A stretch of 64,000 bases of DNA from Candidatus Zixiibacteriota bacterium (GCA_022571985.1 JACZWU010000001.1:529501-593500); one strand, 5' to 3'. Counted from the stretch's first letter, positions 26,192 through 35,758 are shown. The notes: generated from the letters alone by a model not told the origin. Numbers and translations: made by a program.

Positions 26192-29062
26192 TCACTTTTC
26201 TTTTTTTGTTTTTTTTACAGCTTTTTTTACAGCTTTTTTCTTTCCGCCAGAACCGTTGAACTTAAGTGTCGCCTGGGCTGCTGAAAGTCGCGCTATCGGA
26301 ATCCGATAGGGCGAACAGGAAACGTAATCCAAGCCGATTTTGTGACAAAACTCTATTGAGCTGGGGTCACCGCCATGTTCACCACAAATACCGATTTTGA
26401 GCTCAGGATTAGTGGCTCTTCCCTTTTCAAAACCCATCTTAATAAGCTGGCCCACGCCTGCCTCGTCTATCGAAACAAACGGATCAGTTTCTAAAATACC
26501 ATTTTCAAGATAGAACTGCAGGAACTTGCCGGCGTCATCCCGTGAGAAGCCCATGGCCATCTGAGTTAAATCATTGGTACCAAAACTAAAGAACTGCGCC
26601 TCAGTTGCAATTTCGTCAGCTGTCAGGGCGGCGCGGGGAATTTCAATCATAGTTCCCACCAGATATTCCAGATTGCGAACTTTGTATTTGGCTATTACTT
26701 CGATGGCAATTCGGTCTATTATTTCTTTTTGGTGTTTGAATTCGTTGACATGCCCCACCAGCGGCACCATAATTTCAGGAAAGATCTTTTTTCTGTCTTT
26801 GGTAAGTTCGCAGGCGGCTTCTAAGATAGCCCGGACCTGCATCTCGGTGATTTCCGGAAATACGATACCCAGCCGGCAGCCGCGATGGCCGAGCATAGGG
26901 TTTAACTCGGTAAGTTCGTCAATCCTGCGAACCAGCCGGGTTAAGTCTTCAAAATCCTCTTCGTAGTGGTCTGATTTTTTGTCCAGTTCTTCCAGTTTTA
27001 ATTCTATCGTTTCTTTTTTTGGAAGAAATTCATGCAGCGGCGGATCCAGAGTTCTTATTGTGACCGGCAGCCCGTTCATTGCTGAAAAAATTGCTTTGAA
27101 GTCTTTCTTTTGCATTGGCAAAAGTTTATCCAGCGCCTCCTGACGTTCCTCGGCAGTTTCGGCAACTATCATCTGCTGCACTATCGGAATGCGGGCCTCG
27201 GCGAAAAACATATGTTCGGTCCGGCATAGACCGATACCTTCAGCGCCAAACTTCAGGGCTTTAACCGCATCGGCCGGAGTATCGGCGTTGGTACGAACTT
27301 TAAGTGTGCGCACTTCGTCTGCCCAGCTCATGAACTCGGTATATTCTGCAGAAAGCTCCGGCTCTACCGTAGCTACTTCACCTGTTATAACCTCACCGGT
27401 CGAACCGTTCAGGGTAATAATTTCGCCTTCTCTGATAGTCAGCTTGCCTACCTGAAAACGTTTCTTAGCGGCGTTTACACGAACCGCCTCGGCACCGCAG
27501 ACACAGCACTTGCCCATGCCACGGGCTACTACTGCCGCATGCGAGGTCATACCGCCGCGAGAAGTAAGTATTCCGACTGCGGAATGCATGCCTTCTATAT
27601 CATCAGGGTTGGTTTCTTCGCGAACTAAGATGCCTTTAACCTTGGCGCCAAGAGCAGTTATGTCTTCGGAGGTGAAATAGACTTTGCCGGATACCGCCCC
27701 CGGCGAAGCCGCCAGGCCGGTAGTAATAACTTCATACTTGGCATTGGGGTCAATGGTCGGGTGCAGCAGCTGGTCAAGATCCATCGGCTTAATACGCATC
27801 AGGGCATCTTCTTTGGAAATCAATTTCTCTTTGACCATATCCACCGCAATTTTTATAGCTGCCTGGGTAGTGCGTTTGCCCGAGCGGGTCTGCAGCATGT
27901 ACAACTTTTCGTTTTCTACGGTGAATTCAAAATCCTGCATATCCCGGTAGTGCTTCTCAAGACTGTTCGCAATTGTACTGAGCTGTTTATAAACGGCAGG
28001 CATCACTTTTTTTAGATTCTTAATATCTTCGGGCGTGCGAATTCCGGCAACGATATCCTCGCCCTGAGCATTTACCAGAAATTCACCGAAGAATTCTTTT
28101 TCGCCAGTCGAGGGATTGCGGGTAAAGCCTACTCCGGTACAGGACTTTTTGCCCATATTACCGAACACCATCGCCTGGATATTGATGGCCGTACCGGGCA
28201 GAGGCGGAATGTTATTTAGCCGGCGGTATGATATTGCTCGGGGATTATTCCAGCTGCGAAATACGGCATCGCGTGCCAAACGCAGCTGCTGCCAGGGGTC
28301 TTCGGGGAATGGTTCACCGGTCTTGCGTTTTACAATCTGCTTGTATCGTTTTATGATATCGCCCAGGTCACTAACCTGCAGAGAACTGTCATGTTTTACT
28401 CGTCTTTCAACTTTCTTCTTCTGTATGACTGCTTCAAAAGCGTCTCTTTCTATACCCAGGACAACATCTCCAAACATCTGGATAAAGCGGCGGTAGTTGT
28501 CTAAAGCAAAGCGCATGTTGCCTGACTTGCCGGCAATGCCTTCCAGGGTTTCATCATTCATGCCCAGATTCAATATAGTGTCCATCATGCCTGGCATTGA
28601 GAATTTTGCTCCGGAGCGAACTGACAGCAGCAGTGGATTGGTGCTGTCGCCAAATTTTTTCTTGGTCTCCTTTTCAATCATGCTTACATATTTTTCAAGC
28701 AGGGCATCAATCTCTATTGGAAGTACCAGGTCATTTTCGTAATAAAGTTTGCAGGCACTGGTTGCTATGGTGAATCCGGGAGGAACAGCTATTTTGGCTA
28801 AGGCCATTTCGGCCAGATTAGCGCCTTTGCCGCCCAGTTCATCCGGCATCTGGGCGTTGCCATCGGCTTTGCCGGGTGAGAAAAAATAGTAGTAGCTGGA
28901 AGGATTATCGATTTTCAAGACTTTTTTTACCTCTGTTATGGTTTTTTTCAATTTCAATTTTATGACAGTGCCCTTTTTGGGCGTTTTATTGCTGGTTTTG
29001 GAGGCTGAGGCTGTTTTTGACGGCCTTCCTCTATTCTTGGCGCCTGCACTCACTTGAGGCAT
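26192..29062 (-). CDS. ppdK: Pyruvate, phosphate dikinase
   Basis: PPDK interconverts pyruvate, ATP and Pi with PEP, AMP and PPi. The core begins at YYFFSPGKADG (about residue 58) with the ATP-grasp domain, has the phosphohistidine loop GGMTSHAAVVARGMGKCCVC, and the C-terminal PEP barrel ending in GICGEHGGDP. At 956 residues it is longer than usual because of two basic tails: about 55 residues at the N-terminus containing RGRPSK and many lysines, and about 20 at the C-terminus rich in KK. The N-tail might be an artefact of start choice, but the ATG used has the frame open without alternative ATG before residue 100. Confidence 0.93.
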   Translation of the reverse strand: MPQVSAGAKNRGRPSKTASASKTSNKTPKKGTVIKLKLKKTITEVKKVLKIDNPSSYYYFFSPGKADGNAQMPDELGGKGANLAEMALAKIAVPPGFTIATSACKLYYENDLVLPIEIDALLEKYVSMIEKETKKKFGDSTNPLLLSVRSGAKFSMPGMMDTILNLGMNDETLEGIAGKSGNMRFALDNYRRFIQMFGDVVLGIERDAFEAVIQKKKVERRVKHDSSLQVSDLGDIIKRYKQIVKRKTGEPFPEDPWQQLRLARDAVFRSWNNPRAISYRRLNNIPPLPGTAINIQAMVFGNMGKKSCTGVGFTRNPSTGEKEFFGEFLVNAQGEDIVAGIRTPEDIKNLKKVMPAVYKQLSTIANSLEKHYRDMQDFEFTVENEKLYMLQTRSGKRTTQAAIKIAVDMVKEKLISKEDALMRIKPMDLDQLLHPTIDPNAKYEVITTGLAASPGAVSGKVYFTSEDITALGAKVKGILVREETNPDDIEGMHSAVGILTSRGGMTSHAAVVARGMGKCCVCGAEAVRVNAAKKRFQVGKLTIREGEIITLNGSTGEVITGEVATVEPELSAEYTEFMSWADEVRTLKVRTNADTPADAVKALKFGAEGIGLCRTEHMFFAEARIPIVQQMIVAETAEERQEALDKLLPMQKKDFKAIFSAMNGLPVTIRTLDPPLHEFLPKKETIELKLEELDKKSDHYEEDFEDLTRLVRRIDELTELNPMLGHRGCRLGIVFPEITEMQVRAILEAACELTKDRKKIFPEIMVPLVGHVNEFKHQKEIIDRIAIEVIAKYKVRNLEYLVGTMIEIPRAALTADEIATEAQFFSFGTNDLTQMAMGFSRDDAGKFLQFYLENGILETDPFVSIDEAGVGQLIKMGFEKGRATNPELKIGICGEHGGDPSSIEFCHKIGLDYVSCSPYRIPIARLSAAQATLKFNGSGGKKKAVKKAVKKTKKEK

Positions 29063-29140
29063 AATTTTTTTCCTCTCAGTTGCTTTTTTGCACTTTATCG
29101 AAGCTTGAAGTTATCAAAATTATCCGGCTTGAGCAAACTA

Positions 29141-29178
29141 AAAGGCGACTGAGAGCTAAATTCTCACAGTCGCCTTCA
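29141..29178 (-). terminator. Rho-independent terminator
   Basis: The stem AAGGCGACTG/CAGTCGCCTT extends through GAGA/TCTC with a loop of about 7 nt. On the minus strand TTTT follows. It lies 30 nt after the end of the small basic protein gene and should stop its transcript before ppdK. Confidence 0.85.
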
Positions 29179-29206
29179 CCTATTTTACAGCAGTTAGACT
29201 CTAAAG

Positions 29207-29551
29207 CTACATCGTAAAGAAGCGCTCGCCGCTGATTATCTTTTCAAGCATCCGCAGTGTTTTCTCAACCGGTGAATGCATCAAATCCGTTGTGTTAAAT
29301 GTTGTACGAATCACTTCGCGGGGAGCATCGGAGCCTTTACCGCGGCCAATCCGCGCCTTTTTCTTGTGCGTCAAATTATATTGACGCTGGTATTCTTTCG
29401 CCTTTTCCTTGTGCATCTGATAGTAGCGACGTTGATACTCCCGGCGCGCTTCGGCATTCGAGAGGTTTCCAGACACTACAATCTTGGGGGACTTCCTGGA
29501 CTCCTGGTTATCTACCGTTCCCACCGGTTCGGTTTGATCTTTACGAGTCAT
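29207..29551 (-). CDS. Small basic protein of unknown function
   Basis: I do not recognise this 114-residue protein. Residues about 35-66 hold two copies of a tyrosine- and lysine-rich motif (YQRRYYQMHKEKAKE, then YQRQYNLTHKKKA), likely one long helix. The N-terminal 30 residues look disordered, and the C-terminus PVEKTLRMLEKIISGE is helical. The net charge is positive, so nucleic acid binding is possible. A strong terminator follows it, which supports a real transcript. It stands alone between ppdK and the duplicated membrane module. Confidence 0.6.
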   Translation of the reverse strand: MTRKDQTEPVGTVDNQESRKSPKIVVSGNLSNAEARREYQRRYYQMHKEKAKEYQRQYNLTHKKKARIGRGKGSDAPREVIRTTFNTTDLMHSPVEKTLRMLEKIISGERFFTM

Positions 29552-30014
29552 TCCCTACCTCGCTTTCCCTGAGGATTGGCTACCCTCTTTCACTTCTTTC
29601 TCTGTATCAGCCACAGGCGCTGATTCGTTCCTCCAACAGGGACTGTAGGAAATCTATTCCTATATGTCAAGTAATTTTTAGAAATATTTCAAATTTAATT
29701 GTGGTAACTATAAGAGTAGCTACACACTATGTTACTTCAAATTTCCTCCTTTCATAACTAATTGAACATCAAGCATATATAGCGCCTAATTCCTTGCGGC
29801 ACTTTCAACTTCAAGATTTTCAAACTAATACCTTGATAGATATAACTTTACAATCTTCTACTATATTTAGCAAAGACGAGTAAAATTTTGCTACCGCTAT
29901 CTGCTTGTCGTTAAGCGTATATTTAGTCATACGCGATTACAATAGTTTTGATGCTAAACTAATCAACAAAAAAACTAATTAAATTTTTTTGTTTTTAGAA
30001 AAGAGTGCTAAAGT
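29552..30014. other. Gene-free AT-rich region
   Basis: These 463 bp contain no gene that I can support. At 29606-29624 there is a weak ATCAGC/GCTGAT stem. Near 29966-29993 AACAAAAAAA and TTTTTTTGTT could pair on either strand and might terminate the membrane-module operon. The region should also hold the promoter of the small basic protein gene. Confidence 0.45.
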
Positions 30015-30845
30015 TTAAGCTTGAGTGCTTTCGGGCTGAGACGGCTTGTCTTTGCTGTTCAGATATTTTTTGAACTCAAAGACAGCGTAGACTAAAAAGA
30101 TTAACCAGACCGCCCAGAACAGAGCCTGAAATCCGGCGTGGTAATTTTCATTGGCAGTACCAGAAGCATCGAAAGCCGCCTGCCCCCAGTTAATATCGAG
30201 AAATTGAATGCGGTTTATGAAAAGAGAAATTCGAGCCATAACAGTAAATCCAAAAGAGGCTCCAAAGCCGAGCATTAGCGTCCAGATACCAAATTTTGCA
30301 ACCGCTCCAAAAGCTCCGGTATGGGCTTTGGAGAAAAAGAAATAGACTAAAGCTGCAATCGTACCGACAAAAATTAACAATTCTGAATAGCCCGAGCCAA
30401 TATCTAAATACCTTTCACCCCAGAAACTGCTCCAGTTGATTGGCTCCATCATGGCCCAGAGCTGCCGGTTTACACGGTTGGCCATTTCCAGAGGGATAGC
30501 CAGTCCGGTCGAGATACCAATATACATGGCCAGCGGCCAGCGCGATATCCACGAGGATTTTTTGAAAAAACGAGCAAACATCATCACGCCCAGAATGAAA
30601 GGAACAAAATACCACCATTCTGAGGCGTTTAGCCATAGCAGATACCAGTCACCGTCGGCCAGTTTCTTGAAAAGATTCGGAACCAGCGCGCCATGCCAGA
30701 GAATTATTACAAAGTATCCGGCCGATACCCCGACGAACAGATGCTCTGCAAACTTGTACATAGGGTTGTCTTTATATAGAAACGAAAAGACAGCCAGAGT
30801 CAGAAAAGCTGCAAATGTTGTCCAGAGAAAAGTAGTGAATTCCAT
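30015..30845 (-). CDS. Membrane module subunit D, second copy
   Basis: The 276-residue protein has about six transmembrane segments. It is a paralogue of the protein at 34175-34819: both share FSFLYKDNP-YK, the LFVGVSA-Y block, VYFFFSK-H-GAFGA and the FGASFG-TVM-R-SL ending. This copy has a longer C-terminal tail (KKYLNSKDKPSQPESTQA). No known family is recognised. It is the last gene of the second A-B-C-D set, 10 nt after subunit C. It probably forms the membrane core of a complex with A-C. Confidence 0.72.
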   Translation of the reverse strand: MEFTTFLWTTFAAFLTLAVFSFLYKDNPMYKFAEHLFVGVSAGYFVIILWHGALVPNLFKKLADGDWYLLWLNASEWWYFVPFILGVMMFARFFKKSSWISRWPLAMYIGISTGLAIPLEMANRVNRQLWAMMEPINWSSFWGERYLDIGSGYSELLIFVGTIAALVYFFFSKAHTGAFGAVAKFGIWTLMLGFGASFGFTVMARISLFINRIQFLDINWGQAAFDASGTANENYHAGFQALFWAVWLIFLVYAVFEFKKYLNSKDKPSQPESTQA

Positions 30846-30855
30846 AATTTATTTC

Positions 30856-31725
30856 TTAAATTTTCCGTTCTCTATATCGAGTTACCAGATAGCCGACGTT
30901 ACCAATTATAATAAACAAAATTATCAAAAGGTGAGCCGGCAGCTGCACCCGCATACCGTCTTTGGCCAGACCGGGATTATCAGCCAGATGTTCATATTGA
31001 GCTGCTCCCAGCAGCCCGCCCATCAGACCCATTATCTGCTTTGATTGTAAGAAGGGATAATACTGAGCCGTCATAACTCCGGTCAGTCCCAGCGCCAGTG
31101 GGAAATCGAATTTCCCCTGACCGTAAGAAATCCAGGCATCGGTAATAGATCCGCTGGAGATATCTACGAGCAACGAAATATCATCATAGTTGTGGACCCT
31201 TTTCATCATCGGAATAGAATCCAGCGGTGTGCCATAATAATCACTTGGGAAAAGAATGCGATAGTCCTGACCCATGGCCGTTATGACGATGGCATAATAT
31301 GGCTTGTATCCCAGAAACGTGTAATCAACTCCGTTGACTATCTCTTTACCTTCATAGAATATGCCGTTATAAGTTTTGGGGAGCTTGAGCGAGTCGGTAA
31401 GGTCTCGTAAGGCCTGGTCAACCATACCCGGGCCATTCTGCGATAGCGCTGTGAAAATAACTTTTAGATCTTTGCGGAAAGCGTGTTCCACTAAAGCATA
31501 GGTCATGGGATGCAGTTCAGCCTGACTGGAGGGATCGTAGTCAACAGCCACGAAAATAATTTCACCCGGCTCTAATGCTTCGATAAAATCATAAATTGCT
31601 TTGGTTTCGTTTTCAACTATAGTCGGCACGGTAAAGTCGGCATAATAGGCTGACAGACAAACAATAACCAGCAGCAAATAAACCCAGCGACGATCAAGTT
31701 GCATTAGCTTACTAAAAAAATTCAT
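30856..31725 (-). CDS. Membrane module subunit C, second copy
   Basis: The 289-residue protein has one N-terminal transmembrane helix, a soluble domain of about 200 residues and a C-terminal helix (LLIILFIIIGNVGYLV). The soluble part alternates strands and helices: EIIFVAVDYDPSSQAELHPM, then ALVEHAFRKDLKVIFTAL and ITAMGQDYRILFP, and may be Rossmann-like. The paralogue at 34844-35758 shares FDYDPPSAPELQPM and the MG-EF--MFP motif. The conserved D-Y-D-P could be an active or ligand site. Function is unknown. Confidence 0.7.
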   Translation of the reverse strand: MNFFSKLMQLDRRWVYLLLVIVCLSAYYADFTVPTIVENETKAIYDFIEALEPGEIIFVAVDYDPSSQAELHPMTYALVEHAFRKDLKVIFTALSQNGPGMVDQALRDLTDSLKLPKTYNGIFYEGKEIVNGVDYTFLGYKPYYAIVITAMGQDYRILFPSDYYGTPLDSIPMMKRVHNYDDISLLVDISSGSITDAWISYGQGKFDFPLALGLTGVMTAQYYPFLQSKQIMGLMGGLLGAAQYEHLADNPGLAKDGMRVQLPAHLLIILFIIIGNVGYLVTRYRERKI

Positions 31726-31736
31726 AATCTTCCCTA

Positions 31737-32549
31737 TTATCCTTTACCCATATAGCCGCGCTCTATACCAAGAATCACTTTCAGTGCTGTAGCCACAATC
31801 CCTAAGCCAATACCGATTACAATTGCCCTCTGGGCGGCCAGGTTGGGCACATTCATTACCCAGGCCGAAGTTTTGGCCAGATATTCTCCCCAGGGACCGG
31901 GTGTGAATCTTAGCATGACGATCAGAGCCGCAATCAGCAGCAAAGTTGCCAGCAGGTTTCTGGCCCGAAAGGCCCGGTATGATGCCGAGGTGATAAAAAA
32001 GGCCAGTAAAGCAAACATGGTAGCTTGAAGGGGTATCATAATATAATCAAAAAAGTGGACAAACATTTGGTTGGTCAGGCCTTCAGCAGTATAGAATTTG
32101 AATTCCCAGGAGCTGTCAAAGATTGCCAGCAGTGAAAAAACAATCAAAAGACCGAGACCGCTTAATAACTTCATGTTTCTATTAGCCGCCTGGCCCATGA
32201 AGCCCTGCAGAAACATCCACAAAGCAATCAGGAAAACTGTTATCGCCAGAAAATAGCTCCAGAGCGAAGCGCCCTCGGTGATAGCAGTAAACCCAAAAAA
32301 CATCATCATTACCAGACTTGCCAGAGTAACCAGCGGATATTCCCAATTTTCTTTGCGGCTGTTAATTTTAGCTACAGAGACTTGAACTAATGACCAGAGC
32401 CCAAGCGCCAGCGCAAAAATTCCAATAATGACAATCCAGTCGAGCAAGAAGCCCTTGACAGTTTCAGAATTTTCGTGTGGTACGAAATACTGGATGACCA
32501 TCAGCGTGCCAAAAACAAAAACGAGTATGAGTGGTAACTGTCTTTTCAT
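31737..32549 (-). CDS. Membrane module subunit B, second copy
   Basis: This 270-residue integral membrane protein has six or seven helices. It pairs with the shorter paralogue at 35755-36435: both begin M(K/R)RQ-P---, have YF(V/I)PH and DW near helix 2, share SASYRAFRARN in the middle, and end QRAI-IGI-LGI-----ILGIER. The conserved arginine-rich loop SYRAFRARN probably faces the cytoplasm. It starts 12 nt after subunit A. No transporter signature was recognised. Confidence 0.72.
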   Translation of the reverse strand: MKRQLPLILVFVFGTLMVIQYFVPHENSETVKGFLLDWIVIIGIFALALGLWSLVQVSVAKINSRKENWEYPLVTLASLVMMMFFGFTAITEGASLWSYFLAITVFLIALWMFLQGFMGQAANRNMKLLSGLGLLIVFSLLAIFDSSWEFKFYTAEGLTNQMFVHFFDYIMIPLQATMFALLAFFITSASYRAFRARNLLATLLLIAALIVMLRFTPGPWGEYLAKTSAWVMNVPNLAAQRAIVIGIGLGIVATALKVILGIERGYMGKG

Positions 32550-32561
32550 AATTATTCCAGT

Positions 32562-34175
32562 TTAGTCAATAACCTCAAACCAGCTTTTAAACGTTTCACC
32601 ATATTCAGGGAAAATATTTATCAAAAGAATACCGATAATCGCGCTGGCCAGCAAGACCGCCTTGGCATAGTCCTGAGCTTTAAGAGAGCCTAATAATTCC
32701 GGTTCGCGCCCGAGATAAGCCGAGGCTGCAAACAGTTCTTCTCCAATTAAAGTGTAGTCACAGGCGACAAAGAAAAACGGAATCTGCGGGATTTCATCTG
32801 TTCCCGCTATCTGTATTGAGCCTGCGACTGCGCCGGTTTCGGCAAGTATCAGCGACTCAGCAAAAAACTTACCCATATATACGTTTGTAGCCGGCAGGTC
32901 ACGCATGATGATACCGTTAACCGCGCCTACATAAGCGAACTGGGAATTTGTTATGAAGTGTACTATGTCATCTTTATAGGCTTCGGGACGACCGGCATCA
33001 ATAAAGGCTGATTTGACAACTTCTTGTGCGACGGCCATTACAATCGGGTCGTAGCAGGGAACATTTAACTCAGTCTGATACTCAGCAACTTTTTTTGCTA
33101 CTCGTCCTAAAATTGTAAATGAGGCAATAGTAGCAATATCAGCAGCCGAGCCCAGTCCCAAGACGTACAGAATAGGCCTGCCCATTTCGGTAGCGCGACC
33201 GATTGCTTCATCGACAGCTTCGATTCCTGCCAGAGGCCGAACATATAAGTCCATTCCCTTTTTGGCGAGTTGTACAAAAATCATGGTAAGAATAGTAAAA
33301 ACTAAAATAGCGATAAGAACAGGTACCAAACCGCTATTAAACCACTGGCCAGAACTTTGCACCGGGCCGACGATTTCCGAAGTTGTTCTGATGTTCGGAT
33401 CACTTGTTTGTACATCAATTCTATAGTAGTAATCAATAAAGTCAGGTATGAAACCGGGTGATCGACTATCTACAGCACTGGAGTTTTCATGTGAAGTTAC
33501 TCCGGAGACTGCCGTACCCACGGAATCAAATCTTCCAATTGTCGCGTCAGGATACTTACCGTACTCTTTTGGGAGCAAGATAAGCAAACTGTCAAACCGG
33601 GCAGGAAGTAGTGGGGCACGAACCTTTAGAACTGGCAAGTCACGTTTCATAGCTGCTATAGTATCTCGCAGCGTTTTATCTACGTATTCCGAAGTTAAAA
33701 CAAAAGAAGTGTCTTTTTCGTCATATGCGACCAGGAAAGAAAGCGAATCCAGAAACGGTTGCCCTGTTAGTACTTCATCAAGTGATTCTTCAGCCAGAGG
33801 AATCTCTTTTTCGAACTTATTGATCCTTGCTTGCACCCAGCCGAGTGAGTCACGTGCAGCCATGACGCTGTCTCTGACAAACGGCTCCCAACGCATTATC
33901 TCATAGCTGATAACGCTCTTAGCGCCGGCGCCATCATCAGCCGAAAGCGTCCATTCGATGGTTATTGAATGGCCATGGTCGTTGTCGGTGTCAAAAGCTT
34001 TTAGGTCGGTTACCTGAGCGGGGGCAGCTATGGCCGGAATCGAATCAGCCGGAGTGTCAGTGTCGCTGTCTGTTTGTGCCAACAGAGAAGTCGAAAACGA
34101 AACCAATAGTAATGAGCATACTAAAACTAATAGCAGTACTCTTGATGCTTTCATTTTTTCCAAGTAGCTTCTCAT
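32562..34175 (-). CDS. Membrane module subunit A, second copy (FN3-like plus DUF6754-type domain)
   Basis: The 537-residue protein has an N-terminal signal sequence, a fibronectin type III-like region (VTDLKAFDTDNDHGHSITIE to SYEIMRWEP), then about 110 extra residues absent from its paralogue, a strand YYYRIDV closing the FN3 fold, and GPVQSSGQWFN. A transmembrane helix near 280 leads to a conserved domain with EAVDEAIGRATEMGRPI, MGKFFAESLILAETG and ACDYTLIGEELFAASAYLGRE. The C-terminus has another helix. I believe this domain is listed as DUF6754, with no known function. It is the first gene of the second set, its ATG sharing one base with the stop of D1. Confidence 0.75.
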   Translation of the reverse strand: MRSYLEKMKASRVLLLVLVCSLLLVSFSTSLLAQTDSDTDTPADSIPAIAAPAQVTDLKAFDTDNDHGHSITIEWTLSADDGAGAKSVISYEIMRWEPFVRDSVMAARDSLGWVQARINKFEKEIPLAEESLDEVLTGQPFLDSLSFLVAYDEKDTSFVLTSEYVDKTLRDTIAAMKRDLPVLKVRAPLLPARFDSLLILLPKEYGKYPDATIGRFDSVGTAVSGVTSHENSSAVDSRSPGFIPDFIDYYYRIDVQTSDPNIRTTSEIVGPVQSSGQWFNSGLVPVLIAILVFTILTMIFVQLAKKGMDLYVRPLAGIEAVDEAIGRATEMGRPILYVLGLGSAADIATIASFTILGRVAKKVAEYQTELNVPCYDPIVMAVAQEVVKSAFIDAGRPEAYKDDIVHFITNSQFAYVGAVNGIIMRDLPATNVYMGKFFAESLILAETGAVAGSIQIAGTDEIPQIPFFFVACDYTLIGEELFAASAYLGREPELLGSLKAQDYAKAVLLASAIIGILLINIFPEYGETFKSWFEVID

Positions 34176-34819
34176 TATCTTAAAATATGCAACCAGTCAC
34201 CCAGCAGAAAATCAACGCGTCCGATTAATAGCGACATCCGACTCATGACAGTGTAACCAAACGAGGCACCGAAAGTAACCATTAAAAACCAGGTGCCGAC
34301 TTTGGCCGTTGCCCCGAAAACTCCTTTGTGTTCTTTGGAAAAGAAAAAGTAAACAAGTCCTGAAAGAACACCAACCAGAATAACCAGAGTACCGAATGTT
34401 TCACCCCAGGCGATAAAGCCGGTGGCAGCATCGCGTACTATTATATTCGAAATAGTATTGCCGATTTGATTCATGGCGTTTGAAACAAAGTAGCCGACCA
34501 TCCACAGTCCGGCCGTAGCGCCGACAATAAGCGCCATCGGCCAACGGGAAACCCAGCCTATGTTCGGGATAAGCCTGGTCAGAAAGAGAAGACCAAGAAT
34601 CGCACCAATCCAGAGGAAGTAATCAGGTTCTTCGGCGGTAACTGCGCCTTCGTAGAATTTTTTATAAATGTTATCAAAATAAAATACAATCGCCCAGTAG
34701 GCAGCCGAAACACCGACGAACAAAGCCTCACAAGCCTTGTAAAGCGGATTGTCCTTATAGAGAAAGGAGAATATCCCCAGGGTCAAAATTGCCGCAATCC
34801 AGATACTTACTGTTTCCAT
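34175..34819 (-). CDS. Membrane module subunit D, first copy
   Basis: The 214-residue protein is predicted to span the membrane six times. It starts METVSIWIAAILTLGIFSFL and contains FLYKDNPLYKACEALFVG, then VYFFFSKEHKGVFGATAKVG and FGASFGYTVMSRMSLL, all shared with subunit D2. Its stop overlaps the start of A2 (TAATG), tying the two four-gene sets into one transcript. No known family is recognised. Confidence 0.73.
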   Translation of the reverse strand: METVSIWIAAILTLGIFSFLYKDNPLYKACEALFVGVSAAYWAIVFYFDNIYKKFYEGAVTAEEPDYFLWIGAILGLLFLTRLIPNIGWVSRWPMALIVGATAGLWMVGYFVSNAMNQIGNTISNIIVRDAATGFIAWGETFGTLVILVGVLSGLVYFFFSKEHKGVFGATAKVGTWFLMVTFGASFGYTVMSRMSLLIGRVDFLLGDWLHILR

Positions 34820-34843
34820 ACTATCTATACCACCCGGCTGTCA

Positions 34844-35758
34844 TTATGGTGTGCCTGCCATTTTCTTTTTTCTAGAACTGAAGTAGGCCAGATTTCCGAT
34901 AATTATAAATATGATTACTGTAGCGTGGGCAAAAGTCTGTGCCAGAAGAAAAGTGCTGGCTTTGCCTTTTTCGTCCAGGATTTTTTCAAATTCTGCGGCA
35001 CCGGTCATGCCGCCAAGAAGACCTTTTAGCTGTCCGGTGCGAAGATAGGGGTACATCATCGGCGCCTGCACGGCGGTATTGCCCGCTACCATATCGAATC
35101 CAAAGCGGTCAACTCCAAACTGTACCCATTCGGTAGTTCCGGGCTTGCCGGCGCTGAAATTAATTACAAAATCAACATTGCTGAAATTTACAACGTCCTG
35201 CAGCAGCGGAATATCTCCATAAGCAATATGCCGGTTATCTTTGGGAAACATCCGCTTAAATTCTGTCCCCATCGACTGAATAACAAACTCATTGCCGGAC
35301 TGAAAGCCAAGGTTGACCCAGTCTTCGCCCTGCACCAGATTTTTGCCTGCGATAATCGGGTCCAGCATTGCTTCTTCTATAGCCTGCTGAGCTTGCTGCG
35401 GACCCTGCGGCCATAGTCCCATAATTATAATTTTTAAATCTTTTTTGAAAGCGTATTTTAAGAATGCTACTGCCATTGGCTGCAGTTCCGGCGCCGAGGG
35501 CGGGTCATAATCAAAAGCACAGAGCACTTTGGAACCGGGCTGCAATTTTTCCAGCTGGTCATAAAGTTTTATAACATCTTTGGTGATAGGCAGCGGCAGC
35601 GTCTTATTCATCAGCAGCGGCAGGACGACAGCCAAGCCAATGTATATAAAGACAATTCTTCTTTCTACAGGATGTCCTTGAATCGTCCTGATCAATAAAT
35701 AGATTAGTGACAAGCCAACTATGGCGCTTAAAACCATGGCAATAGTACTTAACATCAA
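34844..35758 (-). CDS. Membrane module subunit C, first copy
   Basis: The 304-residue protein has two N-terminal helices, a soluble domain and a C-terminal helix (VIIFIIIGNLAYFS). The soluble domain starts LQPGSKVLCAFDYDPPSAPE and contains AFLKYAFKKDLKIIIMGLWP. It is the paralogue of C2. Its start overlaps the end of B1 by 4 nt (ATGA), which points to coupled translation and fixed stoichiometry. Function is unknown. Confidence 0.72.
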   Translation of the reverse strand: MMLSTIAMVLSAIVGLSLIYLLIRTIQGHPVERRIVFIYIGLAVVLPLLMNKTLPLPITKDVIKLYDQLEKLQPGSKVLCAFDYDPPSAPELQPMAVAFLKYAFKKDLKIIIMGLWPQGPQQAQQAIEEAMLDPIIAGKNLVQGEDWVNLGFQSGNEFVIQSMGTEFKRMFPKDNRHIAYGDIPLLQDVVNFSNVDFVINFSAGKPGTTEWVQFGVDRFGFDMVAGNTAVQAPMMYPYLRTGQLKGLLGGMTGAAEFEKILDEKGKASTFLLAQTFAHATVIIFIIIGNLAYFSSRKKKMAGTP

